Below are positions 17,020 to 24,984 of a stretch of 42,506 nt of DNA, in pieces. Source of the stretch: an uncultured Sterolibacterium sp. (lineage in GTDB: Bacteria; Pseudomonadota; Gammaproteobacteria; Burkholderiales; Rhodocyclaceae); NCBI GenBank assembly GCA_903930535.1, contig CAIYYX010000119.1, positions 1 to 42,506 on the forward strand. Direction: 5' to 3'. Each line of letters opens with the position of its first letter. The stretch's first letter is position 1. A model generated the notes under the pieces. The model was not told the DNA's origin and did not search any database. It saw only the letters and a list, made by a program, of their open reading frames with translations. A program made the position numbers and the translations under genes.

Positions 17020-17751
17020 TCAACTCTCCACCGTGACCGATGCCGCCAGCACGTAGCCCTCGTTCCGCACGGTCTTGATCAGCATCGGCGCCTTCGCGTC
17101 CTCGGACAGTTTCTGGCGCAGGCGGCTGATCTGCAAGTCCACAGAGCGATCGAATGGATCGGCATCGCGTCCCTTGGTGAAATTGAGCAGCTGGTCCCGA
17201 TTCAGCACCCGGTTGGGATGTTCGAGCAGCGCCTTCAGCATCCTGAACTCCGCTCCGGACAGCATGACTGCCGTGTCCTTCGGACTGACGAGGTGCCTGG
17301 CCACCAGATCGAGTACCCAGCCCGCGAAAACCATGCGCTTGGCCTCCTGCGTCTCCAGATTCGGCGGCAAGGCCTGGGTTCGCCGCAGCACGTTGCGGAT
17401 GCGCGCGACCAGTTCGCGGGGTTCGAAAGGCTTCGTGAGATAGTCGTCTGCCCCCATCTCCAGCCCGAGTATGCGGTCGAGTGGCGCGCCGCGCGCGGTC
17501 AACATGATGACGGGCAAGCTGGAGCGGGCGCGCAAGGTCCTGCACAGGGTGAGGCCATCCTCGCCTGGCAACGTCAGATCGAGCACGACAAGATCGACGC
17601 GGCCGTCATCGAGTTCCCGCCACATGGCCAGGCCATCGGCGGCTGTCACGGTCCGAAAACCGTTTTCATCGAGATATTCGGCGAGCAGGGCCCTGATCTC
17701 CCTATCATCATCGACCACGAGAATAGCGGGTTGGCTTTCCATGCCCGGCAT
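17020..17751 (-). CDS. OmpR-family response regulator
   Basis: A 243-residue regulator. The receiver domain has the acidic pocket VVDDDRE (residues 12-18), phospho-acceptor Asp58 in VVLDLTLPG, and the conserved Lys in TKPFEP. The C-terminal winged-helix domain contains the SVDLQISRLRQKL recognition segment. It is the first gene of a five-gene minus-strand row (regulator, kinase, MFP, RND, MFS) and divergent from a Spy-like gene, so it probably controls both sides of the intergenic region. ATG 17742 is an equally possible start. Confidence 0.93.
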   Translation of the reverse strand: MPGMESQPAILVVDDDREIRALLAEYLDENGFRTVTAADGLAMWRELDDGRVDLVVLDLTLPGEDGLTLCRTLRARSSLPVIMLTARGAPLDRILGLEMGADDYLTKPFEPRELVARIRNVLRRTQALPPNLETQEAKRMVFAGWVLDLVARHLVSPKDTAVMLSGAEFRMLKALLEHPNRVLNRDQLLNFTKGRDADPFDRSVDLQISRLRQKLSEDAKAPMLIKTVRNEGYVLAASVTVES

Positions 17752-17834
17752 TATGCCCAGAGCCGACGATATCCGGAACCTGATTTGTAGCCGCAGGTAT
17801 CGAAGCGCGCGACAGACAAATTAGGACACAATTC

Positions 17835-17846
17835 CGCCGGCCGGCG
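17835..17846. promoter_or_regulatory. 12-base palindrome in the regulator/spy gap
   Basis: CGCCGGCCGGCG is a perfect palindrome about midway between the divergent response regulator (17751) and Spy-like gene (17907). It could be an operator for the OmpR-type regulator, although such sites are more often direct repeats. In GC-rich DNA a chance palindrome is possible. Confidence 0.25.
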
Positions 17847-17906
17847 ACATAAGAAGACCGGTCTCGAGGCGCAATATCGTATTCCTGGATTGACCGGAAC
17901 CCTGTC

Positions 17907-18329
17907 ATGATCAAGTCCCCCACCCTGCTCATTCTCGCCGCGATGGGCCTCTTCGCAGGCGCGGCCCTGGCCGAGGGCGAGTGCAGTCAAATGCGCGGGC
18001 CGATGCACGCAGGCAAGCTTAGCGCTCACATGGAAAAGTACCGCGCCCGTCTCCATGACAAGCTCGAACTCTCCAGCGAGCAGGAAGCGGCCTGGAAAAC
18101 ATTCACCGAAAAGGTGAAACCGCCCTCTATGGCCAGGATGAAGGCAGTCTGTGCCGAGTTGCGCGCGCTGCCCACCCCTGCCCGCATGGACAGGATGCTC
18201 TCCCTGATGAAGGAACGCGAAAGCCGGATGGTGGAGCGGGCGGCGGCAGTCAAGGAATTTTATGCCCAGCTGAATCCTGAACAGCAGAAGTTGTTCGATG
18301 CACAGCGGCCCATGAGAAGCAGGCGTTAA
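17907..18329 (+). CDS. Spy/CpxP-like LTXXQ periplasmic protein
   Basis: A 140-residue protein with a signal peptide ending AGAALAEG, then an all-helical, charged body with many Met and Arg. Two LTxxQ-like segments can be seen: LELSSEQEAAWKTF and QLNPEQQKLFD. In E. coli Spy is a periplasmic chaperone induced by BaeSR and CpxAR, and here the gene is divergent from a Bae-like regulator, which strongly suggests the same circuit. Confidence 0.85.
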   Translation: MIKSPTLLILAAMGLFAGAALAEGECSQMRGPMHAGKLSAHMEKYRARLHDKLELSSEQEAAWKTFTEKVKPPSMARMKAVCAELRALPTPARMDRMLSLMKERESRMVERAAAVKEFYAQLNPEQQKLFDAQRPMRSRR

Positions 18330-18479
18330 GCAGCCGCCATGATGGAATTCACCAGCATAATTGCCGTGGCCGATTCATGTCATGTTTCCGACCTGGTGCG
18401 GGCGGTTACCGTCGCCGTCGCTATTGCGCTGATGCTCACAGGCTCCTCCTGAGGTCGCTCCAGTACCTGCTCGACAGGC

Positions 18480-19286
18480 CTAGGTCCCCTTGAACACCGC
18501 CTTGCGCTTCTCGTGGAAGGCACTGACCCCTTCGCGGAAGTCGTCCGAGCTGCGCAGGCGGCTGTAGCAATGTCCCTCCAGTTCGATGGCGATGGACAGG
18601 GGTGCATCCTCGGTATCGTTCAACAGCTTCTTGGCGGTGCGCTGTGCCAGCGGCGAGAAACTGCACAACTCGCGCACCAGGGCGTCGGTCGCCTGCTCCA
18701 GTTCGGCATCGGCGACACACTCCACCGCAATGCCCCAGTCGTAAGCCTGCGTTCCGGAAATGCGTCTGGAGCGCATCACGACGTCCTTGGTGCGGCCAAT
18801 GCCAATCATTTTCTGCAGCCTTGCGGATCCGCCCGAACCCGGTATCTGTCCGAGTTTCTGCTCCGGCAAGGCATAGAGCGAGGATGCGGAAGCGATGCGA
18901 AAATCGCAGGCGAGGGATAACTCGAAGCCGACCCCAAAACAGTAGCCGCGGTTCGCCGCGATCACGGGCTTGCCGCAGCGCACCGGGGCCGCGATATTCC
19001 ATGCCAGCTTGGAAACATGCTCGGGCGTGGCCTCGATGAAACCCTTGATATCGCCGCCGCTGGAGAAATGCTCACCGATCGCGCGCACCACGATGACACG
19101 CACCCTGTCGTCCAGATCGAGGGACTCAAAGACGAGCCGCAACTGGTCGCGCTGCTTCATGGAAATGATATTGAACGGCGGCCGGTTAAGGATGATGTCG
19201 GCACGCTCTCTCGCCGCATCGACCTCGACACTGAAACCGTCGAGATCTGCGAGCAGGGAATGCGCCTGATGAACGAGTTCAGTCAT
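18480..19286 (-). CDS. Enoyl-CoA hydratase/isomerase family protein
   Basis: A 268-residue crotonase-fold protein. The oxyanion-hole segments are FSSGGDIKGF (near residue 74) and RGYCFGVGFELSLACDF (near 112), the latter with Glu at the hydratase position, followed by PEQKLGQIPGSGG, which carries the second catalytic Glu position. The family hydrates or isomerises enoyl-CoA thioesters; several anaerobic aromatic-degradation enzymes also belong here. It lies 24 bases after the UbiD-family gene 19311-20738 on the same strand, so the two are probably an operon acting on one aromatic or cyclic acyl-CoA route. The substrate is unknown. Confidence 0.87.
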   Translation of the reverse strand: MTELVHQAHSLLADLDGFSVEVDAARERADIILNRPPFNIISMKQRDQLRLVFESLDLDDRVRVIVVRAIGEHFSSGGDIKGFIEATPEHVSKLAWNIAAPVRCGKPVIAANRGYCFGVGFELSLACDFRIASASSLYALPEQKLGQIPGSGGSARLQKMIGIGRTKDVVMRSRRISGTQAYDWGIAVECVADAELEQATDALVRELCSFSPLAQRTAKKLLNDTEDAPLSIAIELEGHCYSRLRSSDDFREGVSAFHEKRKAVFKGT

Positions 19287-19310
19287 GAATTTCTCCTGTT
19301 GAAATAATAT

Positions 19311-20738
19311 TCATTCGACGAGCCGCTTCTCCCAGTCGATTCCGGGCGCGGCGGCAAGCTCCTGGTCGAGATCGACTTCATCCTCGCCGGGGATTTTTAC
19401 CTTGGTGAAGATATGCCCTGCATAGGACAGCGGGCGGGTGGCGTCGAGCCCCATCTTGGCGCTGACGCCCTCCAACTGCGCGGATGCGGCACGCCCGCTC
19501 GTGGCGACGGTGGTCGAGGGATCAAGGATGGAGCCTTGCGCCCCGCTCACCACGATGAGGTCGCGGTCCGCCTGGAAGCGCGTGGCGATCGCCCACTCGA
19601 CCTGCTTTGGGTCATGGACATCAACATCGTCATCGACCACGACGACATGCTTGACGTCGTAGTGCGCCCCCAGGGCGCACATGATGACATTCTTGGACTC
19701 GCCTTCCCGCTTCTTGGAAAACTTGACGAAGAGATGGTAACGGCACACGCCGCCCTCGGAAAGATGCACGTCGAGAACGCCGGGAAAACTGCGCTGCAGG
19801 TGCGCGAGCAGGGTGGCTTCGCGCGGAATGGCACCGAGCAGCAGGTGCTCCATCTCCGCGGGAATGATGGTGTGGTAGATGGGGTCCTTGCGGTGGCTGA
19901 CCAGATCGATGGCGATCACCTCGCGCTCCTCGACATCGCTGTAATACTTCGGAAACTCCCCGAATGGACCCTCTGTTTCACGCACGCCGGGTAGCAACCT
20001 GCCCTCGATGACTATCTCTGCTCCCGCCGGCACGCGCACTTCGCTGGAAAGACACTTCACCACGGCCAGCGGCGCGCCGTGCAAGGCGCCTGCAATCTCC
20101 AGTTCGTCATGGTCTATGGGCATGATGGCCTGGGAGGCCAGTAGCGTCAGCGGGTCGACGCCGATCACGATGGCCACCGGCAGCGCCTCGCCCTTGGCAT
20201 CCGCCGCCTGGTAAAAAGTGAAAAGATGGCGCGGCAGAATCAGCACCGCCATGCGGTCCTTGCTATTGACCTGGATGCGGATGATGGAAACGTTCTGGAT
20301 GCCCGTCTTGGGGTTCCTCGCTATCAGCAGACCCGCCGTGATGTAAGGACCGCTGTCATGTTCGCTGTGGGTCGGGATGGGCAGGAGAGCGCGGATATCG
20401 ATGTCCTTGTCATGCACCACGGTCTGGACGGGGGCCGCCTCGCGGCCCACCTCGCGCCAGGGAACGGGGTGCTCAGCGGCGTGGCGAAATCTTGCCAGGA
20501 GTTCGGACTCGGGCACATTCATCGCCTCGGCGATCCATTCGCGGCGCGCCATGAAACCGGAGACGATGGGGATAGCGTGTCCTCCCGGTCGCGGGAAGAA
20601 CGCGGCCTTGGAACCGTCCAGATTCTTGGCAATCGCGGCAAGGCGATGCTTCAATGGCACATGCTCGCGAACCACCGCCAGGCGATCGCTTGCGGCCAGG
20701 TGCTTGAGCCAGCTCCTGAGGGTGAGGGTCGAACTCAT
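19311..20738 (-). CDS. UbiD-family decarboxylase
   Basis: A 475-residue UbiD-superfamily protein, different from both the canonical UbiD (23500-24984) and the 1483-2928 copy. It has the active-site motif TEGPFGEFPKYYSD near residue 260 and the VVVVDDDVDVHDPKQVEWAIATR segment late in the protein. It should use prenylated FMN to (de)carboxylate an aromatic or unsaturated acid. The start at 20738 is chosen because the SWLKHL..DRLAVV N-terminus of the family begins there; an ATG at 20828 would add 30 unlikely residues. Its partner is the enoyl-CoA hydratase gene downstream. Confidence 0.88.
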   Translation of the reverse strand: MSSTLTLRSWLKHLAASDRLAVVREHVPLKHRLAAIAKNLDGSKAAFFPRPGGHAIPIVSGFMARREWIAEAMNVPESELLARFRHAAEHPVPWREVGREAAPVQTVVHDKDIDIRALLPIPTHSEHDSGPYITAGLLIARNPKTGIQNVSIIRIQVNSKDRMAVLILPRHLFTFYQAADAKGEALPVAIVIGVDPLTLLASQAIMPIDHDELEIAGALHGAPLAVVKCLSSEVRVPAGAEIVIEGRLLPGVRETEGPFGEFPKYYSDVEEREVIAIDLVSHRKDPIYHTIIPAEMEHLLLGAIPREATLLAHLQRSFPGVLDVHLSEGGVCRYHLFVKFSKKREGESKNVIMCALGAHYDVKHVVVVDDDVDVHDPKQVEWAIATRFQADRDLIVVSGAQGSILDPSTTVATSGRAASAQLEGVSAKMGLDATRPLSYAGHIFTKVKIPGEDEVDLDQELAAAPGIDWEKRLVE

Positions 20739-20805
20739 TTTTCCAGCCCAAAAGGGAAAGATTATATGCCGAGGCCGGTTTGGCGCGGCCGGTTTGACGC
20801 ACTGT

Positions 20806-21170
20806 TTGGCCTGCATCACCATGGCCATCGTGGTCGGCGGCTTGACGCTGATGGCCTATACGGGCTCCTATCTTTCCGTCGAGCGCATCGCCATCGCCCT
20901 CGGCGCTTTCGAACTGGTTTTTCTCTTCGTCGCCTGGGCGGCAAAGCCCGACCTGGCCGCCTCGGGCGTCAATCTCGTCAGCTTGAGCGTCGGCGTGCAA
21001 GTAATGAACGCATTGCTGTTACCCATCGTCTGGGCTTCCTCTACCTGCTCGCCAGGCGCTTGCCCCTGCCTTACCGGCTGAAGGGTTTCTATGCGGTGAT
21101 CGTCGCCCTGGTCATCATTCTGACCTCGGGATTCGGCGTCTATGCCGGGCTGTCCGGCGTGGCGGGTTAG
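20806..21170 (+). pseudogene. NRAMP-like metal transporter fragment with frameshift
   Basis: Two overlapping frames make one membrane-protein C-terminus. One frame reads IVVGGLTLMAY..YLSVERIAIALGAFELVFLFVAW and then VGVQVMNALLLPIV. The other continues LGFLYLLARRLPLPYRLKGFYAV and ends in GFGVYAGLSG. The switch lies near 21026-21032, where one C seems lost (GTCTGGGC instead of GTCCTGGGC). The alternation of segments resembles the last helices of NRAMP-type Mn/Fe transporters. The N-terminal two thirds are absent, as the fragment abuts the start region of the UbiD gene. Family assignment is moderate; that it is broken is much surer. Confidence 0.6.
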
Positions 21171-21230
21171 TCATTCCCGCGCAGGCGGGAATCCAGTATG
21201 TGCCTGGGTCCCCGCATCCGCGAGGACGAC
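21170..21230. repeat. REP-type inverted doublet
   Basis: One arm begins GTCATTCCCGCGCAGGCGGG at 21170 and a second, inverted arm occupies 21203-21230 (minus strand GTCGTCCTCGCGGATGCGGG). A matching doublet lies at 26895-26955. This looks like a dispersed REP/BIME-like element. It overlaps the end of the small minus-strand gene at 21171-21446, whose last codons are read from it. Confidence 0.6.
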
Positions 21231-21446
21231 GGGGATCCTGTCCTCGACACGGCGCATCGCCGCCACCACTTCGATGCGCGTCGGCGCCCGCCCCATCAGG
21301 AATGTGACCGTGCGTCCGAGCGCGGTGTCAGGCCAGCACCACTGGGCGTTGCCGCCGAGATTCGCGGCGCCACCGTCACAAAGCGCGATGATCTCGTCGA
21401 GATCGTCCTGATTGAGCGTCAATGTAGCGTCAATGATCAACTCCAC
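21171..21446 (-). CDS. Small protein of unknown function
   Basis: A 91-residue frame beginning at GTG 21446, which overlaps the stop codon of the IorA/IorB-like relic (GTGGAGTTGA), a coupling arrangement typical of real operon genes. It contains [22 protein letters not shown] and a [12 protein letters not shown] segment. I do not recognise the family. No signal peptide or membrane segment is seen. The last 20 or so residues are encoded by the REP-like element at 21170-21230, so the C-terminus may have been changed by repeat insertion. It may itself be a remnant. Confidence 0.4.
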   Translation of the reverse strand: MELIIDATLTLNQDDLDEIIALCDGGAANLGGNAQWCWPDTALGRTVTFLMGRAPTRIEVVAAMRRVEDRIPVVLADAGTQAHTGFPPARE

Positions 21447-21646
21447 TGCAACTCGGGGGAATCGATGGGCAACTTGCGCAGCCACTTGCCTGTGGCCTGA
21501 TAGATTGCATTGACGACAGCCGGGGCAAGCAGCGGCAACCCGGGCTCGTCGACGATGAGGCCGAGGTTGTCACGCACCGCCCAGAGAAGAGGCGTATCGG
21601 GCGAAACATCGAGGTAAATTTTCTTTCCGTTGAGAGTCAGCTTCAT
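21437..21646 (-). pseudogene. IorA start fused to IorB end (molybdenum hydroxylase relic)
   Basis: The first 30 residues ([20 protein letters not shown] then [10 protein letters not shown]) match the N-terminal beta-grasp of the [2Fe-2S] small subunit of isoquinoline 1-oxidoreductase-type enzymes, just before the cluster cysteines would begin. The next residues ([20 protein letters not shown] then GKWLRKLPI) match the extreme C-terminus of the molybdopterin large subunit. The roughly 850 residues between them are missing, yet the frame is kept. No Cys remains, so it cannot be an enzyme. A plausible ribosome binding site (GAGACAAG) precedes the ATG. It overlaps the next small gene by ten bases. 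Confidence 0.7.
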
Positions 21647-21699
21647 CTTGTCTCAAAGTGTGGCTATGCGACGCACAATCTATGCGATCCCGTCTCGCC

Positions 21700-21727
21700 C
21701 TGTCAAGACGGCGATCTCGGCTATGAT
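21700..21727 (+). promoter_or_regulatory. Candidate sigma-70 promoter of dacB
   Basis: CTGTCA (21700-21705) and TATGAT (21722-21727) are separated by 16 bases and lie just upstream of the PBP4 gene. The match is fair (4/6 and 5/6 of consensus); no other clear boxes are seen in the gap. Confidence 0.45.
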
Positions 21728-21754
21728 AGATGGAGCACATCTCTGGAGTTCGTC

Positions 21755-23188
21755 TTGCAGAAAGTCACTTTGGCCCTGATGCTCGCCTGGCTTTGCCTGC
21801 CGGCAGCCGCGCAATACGAGGAGCGCCTGCCCATCCCGGTGGCACGCGCGCTGAAGGCGGCCGCCATTCCCGCGTCGGCGGTCGCGGTGGTGGTGCAGGA
21901 AGTCTCGGTCAATTTGCCGAGGGTCAGCGTCAATGCCGGCCAGCCGCTGAATCCGGCATCGCTGATGAAGCTTCTCACCACCTATGCCGCGCTGGAAACG
22001 CTCGGCCCCGCCTTCACCTGGAAGACCGAGGTCTGGATCAACGGCGAGATCAGGGACGGAGTGCTAAATGGCGACTTGTACCTGAAGGGCGGCGGCGACC
22101 CCAAGCTGACCTTCGAGCAATTCTGGTTGCTCTTGCGCAACTTGCGCGCGCGCGGCCTGCGCGAGATCCGCGGCGACCTGGTGGTTGACCGCAGCCTGTT
22201 CGCCGTCCCGGCGTTGGCCGACTTCGATGACCAGCCGCTGCGCCCCTACAACGTGTCTCCTGACCCGCTGCTGTTGAATTTCAAGTCTATCCGTCTGCAA
22301 TTCATCCCCGGGCAGAATGGCGTCGCCGTCCTGGCGGAACCCTTGCCCGACAATCTCGAACTCATCAACCGCATCAAGCCAAGCAACAATGGTGGAAACA
22401 GCGGCTGCGGCGATTGGCGGGAAGGCCTGCGCACGGAAGTCTCCCAGCAGGAGCGCCGTACCCGCCTGACCCTGTCCGGCAGCTATTCCATGAGTTGCGG
22501 CGAGAAGACCTGGAACCTCGGCGTGCTCTCCCATCCGCAGTACGTGGCGGGTGTCTTCCGCCAGCTCTGGCAGGAACAAGGCGGCACGCTGACCGGCGGC
22601 CTGCGCGAGGCCGTCGTCCCGGAAGCCGCACGCCTCCTGGCCGGAGCCGAATCGCCCTCCTTGGCGGAAGTGGTGCGCGACATCAACAAGTACAGCAACA
22701 ACGTGATGGCGCGCCAACTCTTCCTGACGCGGGGTGCCGAATCAGTGCGATCAGGCAAAAGCCTCGCCACTGCCGCGGACGCGGATCTTGCCGTGCGCGC
22801 CTGGCTGCTGCAGAAAAACCTGCGCTTCCCGGAGCTCATCCTGGAAAACGGATCGGGTCTGTCGCGACGTGAGCGCATCAGCGCGGAGAATCTGGCGCGC
22901 CTTCTCGCAACGGCCTGGCAGAGTCCGCTGATGCCGGAGTTCATCGCCTCCCTGCCGCTCTCGGCAATCGACGGCACCATGAAGAAACGCCTCAGGCAGA
23001 ATGGCGTTGCCGGGCAGGCGCACATCAAGACCGGCAGTCTCGAAGGCGTCAAGGCCATCGCCGGCTATGTCCATGACAGCAGGGGAAAGTGGAATATCGT
23101 CGTCTTCCTGGTCAACCATCCCAATGCCGCGGCGGCGCAAGGGGCGCAGGATGCGCTGCTGCAATGGGTATTCGAGCGCGGCGCCTAA
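21755..23188 (+). CDS. dacB: D-alanyl-D-alanine carboxypeptidase/endopeptidase PBP4
   Basis: A 477-residue periplasmic penicillin-binding protein of class C (PBP4). The signal peptide ends LPAAAQ. The catalytic motifs are SLMK (Ser69-Lys72), SNN near residue 311 and KTG near 426 (HIKTGSLEG). It trims D-Ala from peptidoglycan pentapeptides and cuts cross-links. The start is TTG at 21755, supported by CTGGAG about six bases upstream; a TATGAT-type promoter lies at 21700-21727. It stands alone and is convergent with the shrunken phosphoribosyltransferase gene. Confidence 0.92.
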   Translation: MQKVTLALMLAWLCLPAAAQYEERLPIPVARALKAAAIPASAVAVVVQEVSVNLPRVSVNAGQPLNPASLMKLLTTYAALETLGPAFTWKTEVWINGEIRDGVLNGDLYLKGGGDPKLTFEQFWLLLRNLRARGLREIRGDLVVDRSLFAVPALADFDDQPLRPYNVSPDPLLLNFKSIRLQFIPGQNGVAVLAEPLPDNLELINRIKPSNNGGNSGCGDWREGLRTEVSQQERRTRLTLSGSYSMSCGEKTWNLGVLSHPQYVAGVFRQLWQEQGGTLTGGLREAVVPEAARLLAGAESPSLAEVVRDINKYSNNVMARQLFLTRGAESVRSGKSLATAADADLAVRAWLLQKNLRFPELILENGSGLSRRERISAENLARLLATAWQSPLMPEFIASLPLSAIDGTMKKRLRQNGVAGQAHIKTGSLEGVKAIAGYVHDSRGKWNIVVFLVNHPNAAAAQGAQDALLQWVFERGA

Positions 23189-23234
23189 GAGGCAGGCTCA
23201 CTCAGGACGCAGCAGCTCTATCCTGAACCCGGAT

Positions 23235-23498
23235 TCAAAGATGGCATTCCACCACGTCGCCTGAGGCCACCTGCAAGGACACGCCGACGATGTCGGCATG
23301 AACGGGAAGCCTGGCCACGCAACGGTCGACGAGAACGGCCGCACGTATCTCCGGCGCGCCACGGCGCAGTACGCCTAAGAGCAGCGGATCCTCCGCGCCG
23401 GCAAGCAGGGCGGATGCCTGCGCCACCATGAGATCCAGCACGACTTCCAGTTGCGCGGCGTCGTAGAGGCAGAAACGTTGGCCGGAAACGCTGCTCAT
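23235..23498 (-). pseudogene. PyrR-like phosphoribosyltransferase with central deletion
   Basis: An 87-residue frame whose N-terminal part (YDAAQLEVVLDLM..ALLAG..LLLGVLRRGAP) matches the start of PyrR-like phosphoribosyltransferases and whose C-terminal part (AAVLVDRCVARLPVHADIVG) matches the end. The central region of about 90 residues, including the PRPP-binding VxVDDVxxxGxT loop, is absent, so it cannot be active. The frame is kept. The ATG at 23498 is one base after the stop of ubiD, so in the ancestral operon ubiA-ubiD and this gene were coupled. The normal family length is about 170-180 residues. Confidence 0.65.
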
Positions 23499-23499
23499 T

Positions 23500-24984
23500 T
23501 CACAAACCGAGTCGATCCCACAACGCATCGACGCGCCGCTTCACTTCTTCGTCCATGGCGATGGGCACACCCCAGGCGCGGCTGGTTTCCCCCGGCCATT
23601 TGTTTGTCGCATCTATGCCCATCTTGCTGCCCAGGCCGGCCACGGGACTGGCGAAGTCGAGGGAGTCGATGGGCGTATTCTCGACAATCAGGGTATCGCG
23701 GGCGGCATCGACGCGCGTGGTCAAGGCCCAGATCACCTCGGGCCAGGAGCGGATGTTTACATCGTCGTCCATGACGATGATGAATTTCGTGTACATGAAC
23801 TGGCGCAGGAAGCTCCAGATGCCGAACATCACCGGCTTGGCATGGCCGGGGAACTGCTTCTTGATGGACACCAGGGCCAGGCGGTAGGAGCAGCCTTCGG
23901 GCGGCAGATAGAAGTCGCTGATCTCGGGAAACTGTTTCTGCAATAGCGGCACGAACACCTCGTTCAATGCCAGGCCGAGAACGGCAGGTTCGTCCGTCGG
24001 CTTGCCGGTGTAAGTGGAGTGGTAGATGGCGTCGCGCCTCATGGTGATGCGCTCTACTGTGAACACCGGAAACTCAGACACCTCGTTGTAATAACCGGTG
24101 TGGTCGCCATAAGGGCCCTCCTGCGCCGTCTCCCCGGGTTGGATGAAACCCTCGAGGACGATCTCGCTGCCGGCCGGCACCTCCAGATCCGAGCCCAGGC
24201 ATTTCACCAGTTCCGTCTTCGCGCCGCGCAGCAGACCCGCGAACTGATATTCGGAGAGCTTGTCGGGAACGGGGGTGACGGTGGCGAGCAGGGTGGCCGG
24301 GTCTGCGCCTATCGCCACCGCCACCGGAAAGGGTTTGTTCGGATGCGCCAGGCAATGACTGCGAAAATCCAGGGCGCCGCCGCGATGGACCAGCCAGCGC
24401 ATGATGAGCTTATTCTTGGCGATCACCTGCTGGCGATAAATGCCGAGGTTCTGCCTGGCCTTGTCCGGGCCGCGCGTCACCGTCAGGCCCCAACTCACCA
24501 GAGGCGCTGCGTCGCCGGGCCAACAGGTCTGTATGGGCAGACGCGACAGGTCAACCTCATCGCCTTCCCAGACGACATCCTGGCAGGGCGCTTTGGCGAG
24601 CACATTCGGCGCCATATTGAGCACCTGTTTCAGCACAGGGAGTTTTTCCCAGGCATCCTTCAGGCCCTTGGGTGGCTCGGGCTCCTTGAGATAGGCGAGC
24701 GTCGCACCCACCTCGCGCAAGACTGTCTGCCAGTCGCAATCCTCTCCGGCCGCCTCAGAGTGCACCGCCAGTGCGACGCGCCGCGGCGTGCCGAAGAGAT
24801 TGGCGAGCACGGGGATGCTGTGCCCCTTCGGCTTCTCGAACAGCAGCGCCGGCCCGCCTGCGGCAATCACCCTGGAACAGATCTCGGTCATCTCAAGCCT
24901 GGGATCGACCTCGACCGTGATGCGCTTCAGTTCGCCCAGCTTCTCCAACTGGGAAATAAAATCGCGCAAGTCATGGTATTTCAT
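23500..24984 (-). CDS. ubiD: 3-octaprenyl-4-hydroxybenzoate decarboxylase UbiD
   Basis: A 494-residue canonical UbiD, close in length to the E. coli enzyme. It begins [20 protein letters not shown] and has the active-site segment [15 protein letters not shown] near residue 290. It removes the carboxyl group from the prenylated 4-hydroxybenzoate made by UbiA, using prenylated FMN, in ubiquinone synthesis. ATG 24984 overlaps the ubiA stop by four bases (ATGA), so the two enzymes that act in sequence are translationally coupled. Longer frames upstream are read through ubiA and are not real. Confidence 0.95.
   Translation of the reverse strand: MKYHDLRDFISQLEKLGELKRITVEVDPRLEMTEICSRVIAAGGPALLFEKPKGHSIPVLANLFGTPRRVALAVHSEAAGEDCDWQTVLREVGATLAYLKEPEPPKGLKDAWEKLPVLKQVLNMAPNVLAKAPCQDVVWEGDEVDLSRLPIQTCWPGDAAPLVSWGLTVTRGPDKARQNLGIYRQQVIAKNKLIMRWLVHRGGALDFRSHCLAHPNKPFPVAVAIGADPATLLATVTPVPDKLSEYQFAGLLRGAKTELVKCLGSDLEVPAGSEIVLEGFIQPGETAQEGPYGDHTGYYNEVSEFPVFTVERITMRRDAIYHSTYTGKPTDEPAVLGLALNEVFVPLLQKQFPEISDFYLPPEGCSYRLALVSIKKQFPGHAKPVMFGIWSFLRQFMYTKFIIVMDDDVNIRSWPEVIWALTTRVDAARDTLIVENTPIDSLDFASPVAGLGSKMGIDATNKWPGETSRAWGVPIAMDEEVKRRVDALWDRLGL

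Noticed and set aside
18339-18452. 37-codon frame after the Spy-like gene, ending in a hydrophobic run
   Set aside because: No convincing ribosome binding site and no recognisable family; kept only as a possibility.
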